Below, piece after piece: positions 44,329-56,009 of a DNA stretch of 64,000 nucleotides. Under the pieces are notes generated by a model. The model saw nothing but the letters and a program-made list of their open reading frames with translations, made no database searches and was not told the origin of the DNA. The translations under genes and the position numbers were made by a program. The DNA lies in NCBI GenBank assembly GCA_022266195.1, contig WHVY01000001.1, positions 7,068,001-7,132,000 on the forward strand. Direction: 5' to 3'. The DNA comes from Tetranychus cinnabarinus. Its lineage: Eukaryota > Arthropoda > Arachnida > Trombidiformes > Tetranychidae. Every line of letters begins with the position of its first letter. Position 1 is the first letter of the stretch.

Positions 44329-46458
44329 ATGTTTATCAATGAACTTCCAGACGATTGCTTGCTCATCATTTTTGGTCAAATAAATGAATTGGATGATTTA
44401 TTAAACTGCTATAAGGGTAAGCTTTGTTTAAAACATGTCTTTTTGTATTATTTTAAATAGAAAAATTCTAAATAATAGAAGAGTATTACTATTTGCTCTT
44501 GGCAGTTCAGTCCCAATGCTAACGTCAGTAGTAAGTGAAAGTAAATCAATGTTTTCTCGCCTATGGATTATCTTTCATTGGATTTAGCCAACTGATAATC
44601 AATAGTCAATTATTCAGTTTAATTCTCGGATGTTTACAAGTCTTTAGTTATCGATTACTTGGTTTTCATCAAAAATATTACATGAAACAATATTTCTATC
44701 TATTACCAGCAGTAGATAACTTCTGACAAAAGATGATTCACTTCTGCTTTTTTACTCACAATTGTGGCGCTTTCTCTAGTAAGCTTTGCCTCTGATGCAG
44801 ATACTCTGATCTGATTCAAGTTGAAAGCCAGCCAGTGATATCGATCAATCTCAAGCTAAATGTGATTTTAACAATAAAATGCATATTATCATTTGACTGT
44901 TGAACCTTGTTATTTGCACATGTTTTTTATGTTGTGTTGGTAGTGAAGGGAGTAACATAATCATCAAGAAAATCAGAGAATATGTAATTTAATAATTTAA
45001 TAAAATTTCTATTACAGTATGCACCAAATGGAGCCGTTTAGTTGCAGAGCGAACTAAAACAGTCAAATATTTGATTGGTAAGACTCTAATTATTAATGCT
45101 GATTCTTATTATGAATAAATTTACTCATTTAAGCGATCTATATTTTTAGGGCATCGGGTTGATGTGTGGCAAGTTGTGGAAATTCCAAGAAATATGTTTG
45201 GTTATGTTTATTATAAATCAGAGGCGCCAATTGATGGAACTTGTTTGAGCACATTATTCCCAAATTTAATAGTGAGTTGAATGATTTACGCTTTATTGTT
45301 TGCTGAATAACCAATCTTTAATACATATTATTACCTTAGATTGCTGACTTTTCCGGATTTCGTGAAAAAGTAAAATATGAAGATATGGTTACATTTGTCA
45401 AAAAGATAACACCTTTAAAAGGGTTAATTCATAAGTACGATACCAGAGGTGAATTAGTTTTCCAATATTGTGATCAACTCGAAATGTTATCCACCAATTA
45501 CGTTGATCCATGTATGGAAAAGAATGGTGCCAATATCAAACAATTGCGCCTTGACAATCATCGTCTGGATACCTTCAATAAGCTTGCAAATTATTTCCCA
45601 AATCTTGAAAGATTATACATTTATGTTAATGAAGGTGATTTTCGATTACTTTTTTGAGAAATTTTCAATAATTGATGCTCATCTTTTATCTTTCAGCCAT
45701 GACCAATAGCTGCTACAATGGTCCCATATTGAGTAGACTTAAAATAATTGAATTGTTCTTATCTTCGTACGATGATGCTCGAGACATTTATTATGGGTTC
45801 CAGTTAATGGATTCATGTCCGAATTTACAAAGTGCATATATTTACTTGAAATCTAAACGAATTTTTCTTGACGAATCATTAAAACTCGAATATTTGCAAG
45901 ATTTAGTTTTACAGTTTGTAAGTATGAATTCAACGTATAATGTATCTGATTTGTGAATTATTTTTGCAATTTTTCCCAACCAAACACAATAATAGAGGTC
46001 GACAAAAGTATTTAAATTCATCTTTATTCATTTACTAATCTAAATATTCACAGGATAGTTTTGATTACACTGGAAAGGGAAATGTCGACTGGAATGCATT
46101 GAGCAGAATGTTTATGAAATATCCGAATCTTAAACATCTTTTTGTGTGCAATTACAAGAAACTGGAAAATAAACATGTGGAGCAATTGGTTCGCATTTTA
46201 CCCAATTTGGTGTTATTTGGTGTTAGTGAATGTCCAAGAGTCACTCAAAAGGCTGCTAATTATGTCCAAGATTATAATAAAATTCATGGACGATCAATCA
46301 AGTTTTATTTTGATGAAAATTTTCGTGAAATTTTTTCAGATTGGCCTCAGTTGGCCTATAATTTTGAAAAGATCAGTCAAGGTTTTGATTTCATGAAAAA
46401 TTGTTTTCTCAAAGATTTCCATACTCTTGCTACCTTTTTAATCACTGGTGATGACTAA
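44329..46458 (+). CDS. F-box/LRR-like gene H, intact
   Basis: Exons 44329..44416, 45018..45077, 45150..45271, 45340..45634, 45697..45917 and 46054..46458, 396 aa. F-box INELPDDCLLIIF and VCTKWSRLVAERTKTVKYLI. Exon 3 (EIPRNMFGYVYYKSEAPIDG) pairs it with gene F, of which it is the unbroken sister. Exon 6 keeps KISQGFDFMKNCFLKDF and ends TLATFLITGDD. It uses the canonical donor GTGAGT after exon 3. Comparison with H shows which insertions in F are recent. Confidence 0.85.
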
Positions 46459-47321
46459 GTAACCAAATAGACTCACGTCTCTAAGCCAAAATACACGATA
46501 TTTTATTGACATTTTAAGTGACCATATCTTGTCTGGACGACTTTGCAGGCTTGAATTTCGCTACCAGAAATGATTTTTCAATTCAAAATTACTTTATACT
46601 TTCTTAATCTCGAATGATAAATAACCAAATCTAACCCTTATCTGTTTTTATCTTCGATCCATAATATGTTTTCACGATATTAAAAAATGCCTCAAAATTC
46701 AATAAAAATTGATATAATTTTTAGGAAACGACAGAAATTGGATTGTCAGCTTCATTAAAAGCGCGAAATCACAGATTCATTGTGCAATTATCTGATGCAT
46801 AAAAGATCACCCGATGCTGTATCAGAGGTGAGTAACTTGAAACTTTAGTTAATCACTCAAATCCAAGTACAGTAAGATCCTAGATAATGGGTGTACTGTG
46901 GAATAGCTTATTTTTACTATTCACCGGTCAGCTTATTTCATGATTTTCAATCTCCCTTAATAGATCGAATTTTATCGTAATTTTCAGTTTAAAATGTATC
47001 CAAGTTTATTATTAATATTTGTTCAGGTAATGCATCTCTCGGTATTCTTGACTTTTTTTCATTTCCGGTAATCTCATAGTATCTGACGTGAGGTAAGTAA
47101 GATTGTTCAATGCTCCTGATTGAATTGAAGTTATTTTACATCCTTGATGAAGATGGCTTGATGAAGTTACATTTGTTTCAACTGTTTGTTTGTGAAGTTT
47201 CAGCTTCATACTAGGGTTTCGAAGAATCGAAAAATGGCGAAATTTCGCCTCAAAAGTTATTTAAATAGATGTAATTTACTTAATATAACCCAACACAGGT
47301 CAATTTGAAGGTTCCTGCTGA
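46459..47321. other. Spacer after gene H
   Basis: Contains a duplicate of F-type 3' flank (46570..46800). TACAGTAAGATCCTAGATAA near 46868 looks like a transposon end without a partner. No gene recognised. Confidence 0.5.
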
Positions 47322-47558
47322 AGTTGTCCAAAAGTCACTCAGGAGGCTGCTAATTATGTCCAAGATTATGATAAACTACATGGACAATATATCAAGTTTT
47401 ATTTCAACTATAATCACCAGGAAATTTTATCAGATTGGGCTCATCTATCCACTAAAAGTGAAAAAATTAGTCTAGGTTTTGATTTCATGAAAAATTGTTT
47501 TCTCAAAAGTTTTCGTAGCCTTCCTACTTTCTTAGTCTCTAGTGAACCTGATGCCTAA
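47322..47558 (+). pseudogene. F-box/LRR family relic: C-terminal part of exon 6 only
   Basis: 79 codons stay open from SCPKVTQEAANYVQDYDKLH to a TAA, ending SFRSLPTFLVSSEPDA. All earlier exons are missing, and no acceptor or start precedes it. It is a fragment left by unequal exchange or deletion at the end of the array. Confidence 0.8.
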
Positions 47559-47693
47559 ATTTATCTATCGGTATCTCTATAAACAGTCTCTGCAGTCTCT
47601 ACTTTCAACACTTCAGGCTTTGTAAAAATTTCCAATAGAATCCTTTCTGATTCACCAATTTTTTTCAAAAAAATTCGATGCTATGACTTTACA

Positions 47694-47799
47694 TACAGTA
47701 GGGCCTCTCTTAGTCTAACGCTTCGCACTTAAAGAAGACAGAGACTAGGAGACTGGAGAAAGAGTTTCAAGCTGTTAGACTAAGAGAGGCCCTACTGTA
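47694..47799. mobile_element. About 100-bp palindromic MITE
   Basis: TACAGTAGGGCCTCTCTTAG through AGTCTAAC and its exact inverse at the other end (26 bp), flanked by TA. Confidence 0.8.
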
Positions 47800-47834
47800 T
47801 TGTATGGATTGCGTTTATTTAAATGAGTTACCAG

Positions 47835-48169
47835 TAGGGATGGCAGGAAAAGATCGAGTTATCGAAAGATCGATCTTCGAGAGCTGCGAGCCGAGCATAA
47901 ATCGAGCTATTGAACTTACGATCTGATTGAGATCGACCTTTTAAAAATCCGAGTACTCGAGAAAGATCGTCCGGACTAAAAATTACGTAAAATAACCCTA
48001 AAACTGATAGATTTTTGATGATTTCGTTTTTCACTCAAATATTTGAGTTATCAGTTGTACGGACAATCAAAAAATTGAAAGATCAATCTTGAACTGACCT
48101 CCGAGTCGACCTTTTAATTTTTTTCGATCCGAAGATCGAGCTTAAAAATCGCCGATCCTGCAATCTCTA
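47835..48169. mobile_element. 335-bp hAT-like MITE with 8-bp target duplication
   Basis: Ends TAGGGATGGCAGGA and, inverted, TAGAGATTGCAGGA. It is flanked by GTTACCAG at 47827..47834 and 48170..48177. The related repeat at 52373..52765 has one uninterrupted GTTACCAG (52375..52382), the empty site. An 8-bp duplication and this end are typical of hAT transposons. No transposase. Confidence 0.85.
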
Positions 48170-48525
48170 GTTACCAGTTGTTGGACATTGTAATGTGATA
48201 ATCAATTTGTTTTCTTTTGATGTCCAGGAAGGCATTTGCTTGATGCGCATCATTTTGACCTTATGGTTAATTATGTGAGAGATAAAGATTGATAAACAGT
48301 GTAATTAAATTGTTGAGCATCATCTCGCTCGATTCACTTTCAATTGTGATTCTCGAAGAAAACAATAAACACTTAGAGAGAAAATCAGGCCAAACTGGAA
48401 TATCAGTTATAATCAAGACCAGCACCAACATGATCGTGATTGATCTTCAAGAATTAAAAATCATGTTCATCAGAGTGATTAAGGTAAATCTTCAAATGAG
48501 ATGAAAAACTGTTAATCTCATGAAA
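48170..48525 (+). repeat. Direct repeat, copy 1
   Basis: Nearly identical to 52375..52765, apart from a 40-bp indel near 48225. Both copies lie in the same orientation on either side of the ionotropic receptor locus. The shared open frame within (48289..48504) is conserved only because the DNA is duplicated. Confidence 0.85.
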
Positions 48526-48599
48526 ATTCATATTCATAATTGTAATCAAATGATATTTATAAATCACAAAAAATCGATAAAAAATGAAATCTATTAAAA

Positions 48600-49370
48600 A
48601 TTCAAGCAAAACAGCTTTTTGTCCTTCCATTTAGCAGTCCAGATACTAGTTAAAATCGAAATCATTATTGATGAACTTTTAATTATTCAACATGTAATTA
48701 AAAAGCAATTGTTTTATTGGAAAATTAAAGGTAATCGTTTCATTCATGAAAATTAAAACTTTATTTTTTATTGTCAGCAACGAATTTCATCAATAAAACT
48801 ATCCAATCAATGGAAATTGAAGTCTATCATTTAATTGAGCTTTGGCCTCTCATCAATCACTCATTGCTCGTCTACATCAGTTTTGCATCAAACAACTAAG
48901 GTCAGGTTAGAGACCCTGTTTAATAATCATGGTTACTACTGACTCGGGCGTTTTTTCAACAAATGAAATTGAATATTCCCTTTAACGGCTCCTTGAGATT
49001 AATCTTTTATAACCGTTCTAGCGGAATAGATCGAGATAAATCTGTTTTTGATACCTGAAAAACCTTAGGATTGATCACGCTTGGAAAAGTACCGATTGAA
49101 TGGATTAGAGGTGATCGCGATCAGAATGACACTTGTCATTAATCCATTTGTTCAACACCTTATTCCAGTCAATTCAATCTGGCCTCAATGATGCTTTGTT
49201 CCCGGCAGAGGCGATGGAACATTTGCTCCAGAAAACATGAGCTTCAGTTCAATGATGTACACTAACAACTGTGGTTCACACTGAAACTGTAGTCAAATCA
49301 AAATATACCGGAATCTTAACCAGTTTCCAAGTCATCCAGCTCAATTTTCTCCATTAATAGTGGCATAAAA
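48600..49370 (+). pseudogene. Inverted, frameshifted copy of the ionotropic receptor 5' half and promoter
   Basis: The segment is the reverse complement of about 52170..51430. The ATG (48963) and the start NIPFNGSLRLIF are recognisable, as is ITLGKVPIEWI, but stops and frameshifts follow (for example after DKSVFDT), and similarity ends near SFRIIQLN. The 360 bp upstream of the ATG, presumably including the promoter, are also copied. Confidence 0.8.
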
Positions 49371-49844
49371 ATTAATCACTGATGAGTCTTATGACTTTCA
49401 AATCAAATTATCATGAAATTGGACTCAAGGGAAAATCATTGGTTCGCGCTGTTTGACATTAAACGGTGGATGGAATGATATCAATAGAATGAAGACATCA
49501 GATCGTTCATTCAATGTATCACTATAAGTATCGATGCTTTCTAATATCACCAGTAATTAAGAGCCTTTCATTGTTATAATTGATTAACTGACTCGTTGAA
49601 TTGAATGTACAAAAAGTTCTTAATGAGTATTAAAATCGAAAAGTGTCTCTATTCTACATTGTATTAGATTATTCAACAAAAGTCATATGGCACATTTCTG
49701 GTTAAAATTACACTCATAAACTTATCCACAAATATTAATAAAATCAGAACTTTATTTAGCTTCAACCTTGTTACTGACTTTATTTGTTTAAATCGGATCA
49801 TCTGTTTCAAAAAGTGATTAGCATGTTTGTGCCTTAATTTTACA
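49371..49844. other. Spacer, nothing recognised
   Basis: AT-rich; no coding signal or repeat pair seen. Confidence 0.4.
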
Positions 49845-50365
49845 ATGTTTATCAATGAGCTTCCAGACTATTGTTTGCTCATCATTTTTGGCTGCTGTTA
49901 TTATAAGGTAAGTTTTAAACAAAAAGTAAGTTACACCTCTGAATAATAGATAATCTTATTCAAGTTTAAACCAATTCAGCCATGTCGATTAATCTCACGA
50001 TTGATCTTCAGTGCTTTAGTATTAATATCTGAATATGGATGTGATGAATATTATCTTTTGACTTTTCATGCAAAATATTTGCTATTTTTACTTTAATTAT
50101 GTTGTGTTGCTTGTATAGGCGATTTATAATGATTAAGAAAATCAACAGAAAATTTATTCATTTGATTAAAATTCCATTACAGTTTGCTGAGTATTCATTT
50201 TTTAATACATCTTCTGATGGAATCTGTAAAAAAGTAAACCCGAAGAAATCGTTACATTGGTCAAAATATAAATTCTTAAAAGCATTAATTCATGGCTTTA
50301 TCAAAGAGCAGAAATAATTTGCAAATATTTCGAGGAACTCGAAATAGTAGTCAAATGAAAACCAA
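49845..50365 (+). pseudogene. F-box/LRR family relic: exon 1 and scraps of exon 4
   Basis: The ATG and INELPDYCLLIIFG of exon 1 are kept, but an internal deletion removes the NELDDLL segment before the GTAAGT donor. From about 50170, pieces of exon 4 are readable (KKVNPKKSLHWSKYKFLKAL, corresponding to KVKHEEIVSLVKNIKSCKGL) in a shifted frame. It cannot encode a family member. Confidence 0.75.
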
Positions 50366-50552
50366 AGCTGAAAAAATGCAAGACAGTTTTAGCTTTTCAA
50401 TTTTAATGGTTAATAGAAACTTGTTGTACATATTAGTTCAACGCATTATTTGACCAATTTTACAATGAAAGAAATTACTGCTGGATTTGTCAAAAAGTCT
50501 GTCAGTTCCTTACAAGTTTCTTGTTTAATATTATGACTATATTGTGCAGCAT

Positions 50553-51839
50553 CTAATATACTGGATGAACGACCGTCAACCGCTTTCTCGACTGAAATGT
50601 CTTGCTTATACTGATTTTATTCCATTTGCAGTTTAATTCGATAATTAAAACGAAACTTGAAAGACACACCAGAAGAAAAAAAATATAAAGTAAATCTTTA
50701 ATCGTGATGAATGCAATCGGATGAAATGACATTGGATAGCTTTCAATTTGTTCGTAGCGTTTGCATTGAGCACAAGTTTTATATAATGCGCTTCTTTTCT
50801 CGAGAACCGCTCTGACTGCCCGATCAAATGCGTCAAAACAATAGCCCATTTCAACGCAAGAATAGATTGCTCTTTGCAGGAACAGTTTCTTGCTTTTCTC
50901 GATGAACTTGTGATAAACCAGTAACCGTAAAGTATTGAAATAACGCTGGCTACTAACATGAATATAAAAGTTGTCAGTTTTCTTGACGTTGATCATTAAG
51001 TTGCAAAATATTCTTATGTAACCCTCAATTGAATTCACTGATCCAAAACGTACGATTCTATCATCGAATAAATGATCCTGGAAATAGCTAGAATATTTTT
51101 GAATCGTAACTGTATCAATACGATTTGAATATTTTGTCATCTTAAGAGCACAGTAACTATTATAATTTGAAGCTACAGATTGAGTTGACTTATTGAGATC
51201 ATCCAAATAAACCAAAGGGGCATCTCGAGATTGAATCGAATAGTTGGTAGTAAATGAAGAACGTAATAGTTCGTAAACATAATAGACGGCAAGATAACAA
51301 ATGGCCACAACTATGAACCCAAATTTTCCATCAATAAGCTGTTTTGTTATGCCTTTGAAAGGCCAAGGTAAACTTTTCTTACGAACTAAATGAATGTAGA
51401 CTCCGAGGGCGAACAAGAAACCAATTAAAATGTAAACATTGAGTTGGATTATTCGAAAGCTGTTCAAGATTCCGGGATACTTTGATTTAACTGCAGTTTC
51501 TGTATAAAAGTTGACAAAACCACAATCATCAGTGGCCATCATTGAACTGAAACTCATGTTTTCTGGAACCAATGTAAAAAGTTCCATTGCCTCTGCTGGG
51601 AACAAAGCATCATTGAGGCCAGATTGAATTGACTGGAGAAAAGGTGTTGAACAAATGGATGAATGACAAGTACCTTTCGAAGTGTCCTGATCAATAATCC
51701 ATTCAATCGGTACTTTTCCAAGTGTAATTGCTGCATAAGTTTTTATGGTATCAAATGCGGATTGATCTTGATCTGTTTTGCTAAAAACATCTTGAAAGAT
51801 TAATCTCAAGGATCCGTTGAAGGGAATATCCAATCTCAT
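50553..51839 (-). CDS. Divergent ionotropic (glutamate-receptor-like) receptor, single exon
   Basis: 428 aa. The short N-terminal part (1-130) corresponds to the S1 half of a ligand-binding domain. It is followed by hydrophobic segments at about 132-150 (NVYILIGFLFALGVYIHLV) and 173-194 (FGFIVVAICYLAVYYVYELL, then RSSFTTN, the M3-like position). An S2-like region runs to about 375, and the last segment (DLLYIFFLLVCLSSFVLIIE) lies before a short basic tail. That order, and the LIIEL ending of the last helix, fit arthropod IRs, which are cation channels for taste, smell or temperature. There is no amino-terminal domain and the glutamate-binding residues are not evident. ATG and following residues are conserved in the pseudogene copy, supporting this start. 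Known IR families are often lineage-specific; the ligand is unknown. Confidence 0.7.
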   Translation of the reverse strand: MRLDIPFNGSLRLIFQDVFSKTDQDQSAFDTIKTYAAITLGKVPIEWIIDQDTSKGTCHSSICSTPFLQSIQSGLNDALFPAEAMELFTLVPENMSFSSMMATDDCGFVNFYTETAVKSKYPGILNSFRIIQLNVYILIGFLFALGVYIHLVRKKSLPWPFKGITKQLIDGKFGFIVVAICYLAVYYVYELLRSSFTTNYSIQSRDAPLVYLDDLNKSTQSVASNYNSYCALKMTKYSNRIDTVTIQKYSSYFQDHLFDDRIVRFGSVNSIEGYIRIFCNLMINVKKTDNFYIHVSSQRYFNTLRLLVYHKFIEKSKKLFLQRAIYSCVEMGYCFDAFDRAVRAVLEKRSALYKTCAQCKRYEQIESYPMSFHPIAFITIKDLLYIFFLLVCLSSFVLIIELNCKWNKISISKTFQSRKRLTVVHPVY

Positions 51840-52374
51840 TGTGAAATATCTGATTTATTGAAGCAATCTAGACGAGCAAGCAATGATTGGTAAGAGGTCG
51901 AAACTCAATGATGGTAGACTTCCTGATGATAGACTAAATAAGCCAAATGATAGACTGCATTTCATTTGAATAGTTTTATTGATGAAATTTTGTTGATTAA
52001 AAACAAAGTTTTAATATTCATGAATGCTAACGATCTATTTTCCAATAAAAACAATTGTATTAAAGTTTTTTATTCTCTAATAATTAAAAATTTATCAATA
52101 ATGATTTTAATTTTTAATAAATTTATGCTGTTGATTGGACTGTTAAATGGAAGGATAAAGAGTTGTTTTGTTTTAACTTTTAATAGATTCCATTTTTTAC
52201 CGATTTGCTGTGATCTAGCGATGATCCATTAAACACGAAAATCAGTGAGTGGGGCTTACATAACTCGCCTTGTACAATTTTACATAATACAGTGCAGTGC
52301 ATTCAATATAATAGTTAGGAATACATGTTATTTAAGTCAATTTGAAAGCAATCATTTTACATTTGATTAAATGA
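51840..52374. other. Upstream region of the ionotropic receptor
   Basis: 51845..52170 is the presumed promoter side of the receptor and is duplicated in inverted form at 48600..48960. No other gene seen. Confidence 0.5.
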
Positions 52375-52765
52375 GTTACCAGTTGGTAAAAATTGTAATG
52401 TAATGATCAATTTGTTTTCTTTTGATGTCCATGAAGGCATTTGCTTGATGTGCATCATTTTAACAAGCATTTAATGAATGAACCCTCATTGCCATCTTTG
52501 ACCTTATGGTTAATTATGTGAGAGATAAAGATTGATAAACAGTGTAATTTAATTGTTGAACATCATCTCGTTTGATTCACTTTCAATTGTGATTCTCGAA
52601 GAAAACAATAAACACTTAGAGAGAAAATCAGGCCAAACTGGAATATCAGTTATAATCAAGACCAGCACCAACATGATCGTGATTGATCTTCAAGAATTAA
52701 AAATCATGTTCATCAGAGTGATTAAGGTAAATCTTCAAATGAGATGAAAAACTGTTAATCTCATG
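52375..52765 (+). repeat. Direct repeat, copy 2
   Basis: Partner of 48170..48525. It contains an undisturbed GTTACCAG where copy 1 has the hAT-like MITE. Confidence 0.85.
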
Positions 52766-53072
52766 AAAAATCATCTTCATAATTAAAATGAAACTGTAAA
52801 GTTAACCAGGAAAACAATTGATAATGGTGATCACATAAAAATTGTAATTGAACAGAAAATGGTTTAAAACAATAGGAATGAAAATTGAAAAAAGCAAGTA
52901 AAGGAAGAGAGTTATCCAAGTTAATCAATTAATTGATTATGATCATGTTAAAGATGCTTTGTCATTGCTTGAGGCTATCAAATTTACAACTTTTCATTTC
53001 ATTTTGTTAAACGAAACGATATCCGATTCAATTTGAAGTAAGAAAAAACCAGAAAAATAAAGTGAGTTTAAA

Positions 53073-53330
53073 TTGAGTTACCGGTTGATAAACATTGTAA
53101 TGTGATGATGTTGCTGATGGTGATAACGATTGAATTTTAAAAGAAACGACTTAATAGCAACAGAATCGTGTCTCAATCGAATCAAATACATCATCATTTA
53201 AACGCATTTTGACTCCAATCACCGGTATAATACACTTAAGAGTTAAAACGTAATCCATTTTGTTGCTTTCAATTTTCATTTTCACTGGTTTAATAAACAT
53301 AAACGTTCAATTGATTAAGATGTTAGATGA
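53073..53330. repeat. Inverted repeat, left arm
   Basis: Reverse complement of 57014..57260 with about 10 percent differences. It starts TTGAGTTACCGGTTGATAAA. A third partial copy lies near 1970..2370. The first 35 bp also resemble the start of the direct repeats at 48170 and 52375. Confidence 0.85.
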
Positions 53331-53775
53331 GCATTCAAACGGCTAAAAACATTCAAAATAACAGAAAAATGCTTAACTGGTACGATTTTATTTATGAAAT
53401 TCTTTGATAAATTGATCGAAATAAGGGAATAAATACGCCTGGAAAAGTTTAGGACCTGCTTATTATTGCATCAAGTTTTATTCAAATTTTAAGCACTGGA
53501 AGAAAATTTAAAATCACCTTTGTCAATTCTAAAATAACATTTAATGTGTCCATTCAGAATCTAGATTTATTAAAAATTTTGCCCTTAATAGGTGGATGCA
53601 GAGTAAAGTTATCCATTTCTCTCTCATGTGTGTAGAATCAGCTTAAAATAACATGTACCGGCTCATCAAATGCATCCCTGAAAGAGTTTAAGAGAATGAA
53701 AAATGAGACAAGATTAAGTTTTGCGAAATGAAAAGATGAGCTCAACTAATTTACCTGGTTCGACCAGTCCTGCGA
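53331..53775. other. 3' flank of the membrane protein gene
   Basis: No gene; AT-rich. Confidence 0.4.
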
Positions 53776-56009
53776 TTAGATTGATTTACATGTGCATACA
53801 CATTTACATTGCCTGCCTCCACAATATTTACAACAAACAATAGCAAAAAGCAAGAAACCAGCAATTGAACCTCCAATGATTATGTAAGTTTCATAATCAT
53901 GCCAAAGTTTGATCCAGAAGGAATCTGTTGAAGAAAATATCAGTTTCGGTTCATAATAGCTCATGAAGCTCACGAAGCTGAGCAATATTCGAGTCCATCT
54001 GTACTTCAGACAATAGACTTAATTTTCTTTCAAACCTTGAAAATTGATTTTGTCACAGTTTTTTTCATAATCCAACTAAACTCAATTTGAATGAATAATT
54101 CAAGAATGTAAGTCTGAGTTTTCAAGTTTCAAGATATCGACAAAAATAAAGTCAACATTTTTCATGGCTCTAGCAATGTCTACTTACCTTCATCTGACGA
54201 TGGCGATAATTCTTTTTTTGTAGCAATAACAGTCAATTTTGTGCATATGAACAGTATTACGTTACATGTCAAGAAGAAATGGATGAGAAAATTAGAGTTA
54301 ATGCTTTTTAATTAGTAATTGCATCAAATTGAGTTGACTAAAAGCAATAAAATTCAGAAAAAATTTGTCACAATTTTCTTCAGATTCCAAACATTGAGAA
54401 CTTACCTTTTTTGCATAAATCACCAACCAAAAAGGGTGCGTCAGCGTCACAAACACAAGTATTATTTTTGCAGTTATTACTCGAACAATGGTCATTGGTT
54501 GAACAAGGTGAACCTCGAACTCCATTTTCTGAAAAAACACAAAAAAAAGATGATCAAATTATTCCATTCCAGTCTTATTCTTAAGATACATTCTTATTGT
54601 ATCTTATCTGACTTTTGAGATAGTTTTCACTGAGTAATACATTTATTTACGATTTACTCTTGATTTGATCGATAACGAAGCAAATGAAACTCAGACATCT
54701 TGAGGATCAAGTATGACTTACATTGAGACTGAGTAATTGAAAATAGACAACAATCAGGATTTGATTGACAAACAGCTAAGAAATGCTAAAGGGTATGGCA
54801 CTTAAAAACCCACAGCATACTTCATCTGCGCGTTTTTAGGTGTTGCTCTCTTTAGTTGAATCCATATATATGTACAGTATCTAGTTTGTCTCAACACTCA
54901 TACTTGTTGTTTCTAAGACCAATATAAGATCAATCTTTAAATAATCTTATAATTAATGAAATTTAAGCGCTAACAATATTTGTTTAGCATATCAGTCAAC
55001 GAACCTTGGAAACGACGAAAGAAGCCTTCCGTGTTCAAACTAACTCAATTGTTCACTTAATACTCACCAATTATTTCGATGTTAAACGCATGCTGCAATG
55101 AATCAATTTTACCATTATCATTGTTAATGAACTTGAAATTGCATGACCAGATACCACGATGAGAGTAGCCAGTATTGTTAATCAGTAAATGAGAAGAGTA
55201 AGTCTGATAGTCTGGATTACTCTTCAGACTAACAGGTAAATCATCTTGAATCCTTATTCTTGGATCAAACCCTTTCTTGATTTGCTCCAAAAGTGACTCA
55301 GGATAACTCCATTCAAACTTGAATTCGCAGTTTGGTCCATACTCGATGCACATTTGTTTATAGTTGATCTTGACAAAACAGGATCGAGTAAACTCTTGAC
55401 TAGTGTAAACCTGCAACCCATCCTCGTACTCATTGGCATCAGTTCCTATCGAGACAATCTCTTTTGTAGGTAGTCTTTCGAAAAATTCATCACTGAAACT
55501 GTGGAACAAAAGAAAAGGGGAAATCAATTGCCAACAAGAAATGTTTCATTGTGCTAAAAGGTAAACAGGCAAAACTGTCTGAGCTCTAGATGTTAAACGG
55601 ACACAGCTGGTCAACTGCTATCAATAAATTTGATAAGAATATTGAAATATAACACCATCTATAGTCAATTAATGCGTTTAAGTAATTTTCATTCACCTCT
55701 TAAAGAAATTTGTCCAAATGAGTCTACTCTAACCAATTTTGTTAATGGTTCATCTAGAGCTCATGTAGTTTTGCCTGTTACACCCTTTACTTACCTAGTT
55801 TCATTTTCCAACGGTTTACAATTGGAGCTTGGTAAAATTGATAAAACCGAAACAACTATTAACACTTGTAACAATGTTGAATGTTTGAGTTGTCTTTGAT
55901 TAATCTGAATCTGGGTTCCTTGATTATTGGATTCATGAGATTTCTTGGTTAATTTATCAATCGTGAGTCGAGACACTAAAGATGACTTTTTCCCGTTAAA
56001 AGCCATCAA
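53776..56009 (-). CDS. Single-pass membrane protein with an Ig-like domain and a Cys-rich EGF/EB-like module
   Basis: Five exons on the minus strand: 56009..55795, 55498..55068, 54528..54406, 54211..54188 and 53924..53776. They give 313 aa with every phase in register; the 24-nt fourth exon is the least certain. The long N-terminal region ends in a hydrophobic signal (STLLQVLIVVSVLSILPSSNC, about 43-63). An Ig-like domain follows, with SCFVKINYKQ and a C-terminal HRGIWSCNFKF cysteine strand. Next comes a six-Cys module (PCSTNDHCSSNNCKNNTCVCD ... LC). A membrane helix (YIIIGGSIAGFLLFAIV) precedes a very short tail with eight Cys (CCKYCGGRQCKCVCTC). Ig plus EGF plus membrane helix recalls neuregulin-type ligands or adhesion receptors, but I see no specific family match. 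The Cys tail may be palmitoylated. The gene lies between inverted 250-bp repeats. Confidence 0.65.

Noticed and set aside
48289..48504. ORF that also occurs at 52553..52747 with nearly identical protein
   Set aside because: Identity comes from recent DNA duplication; non-coding flank is equally conserved and there is no domain.
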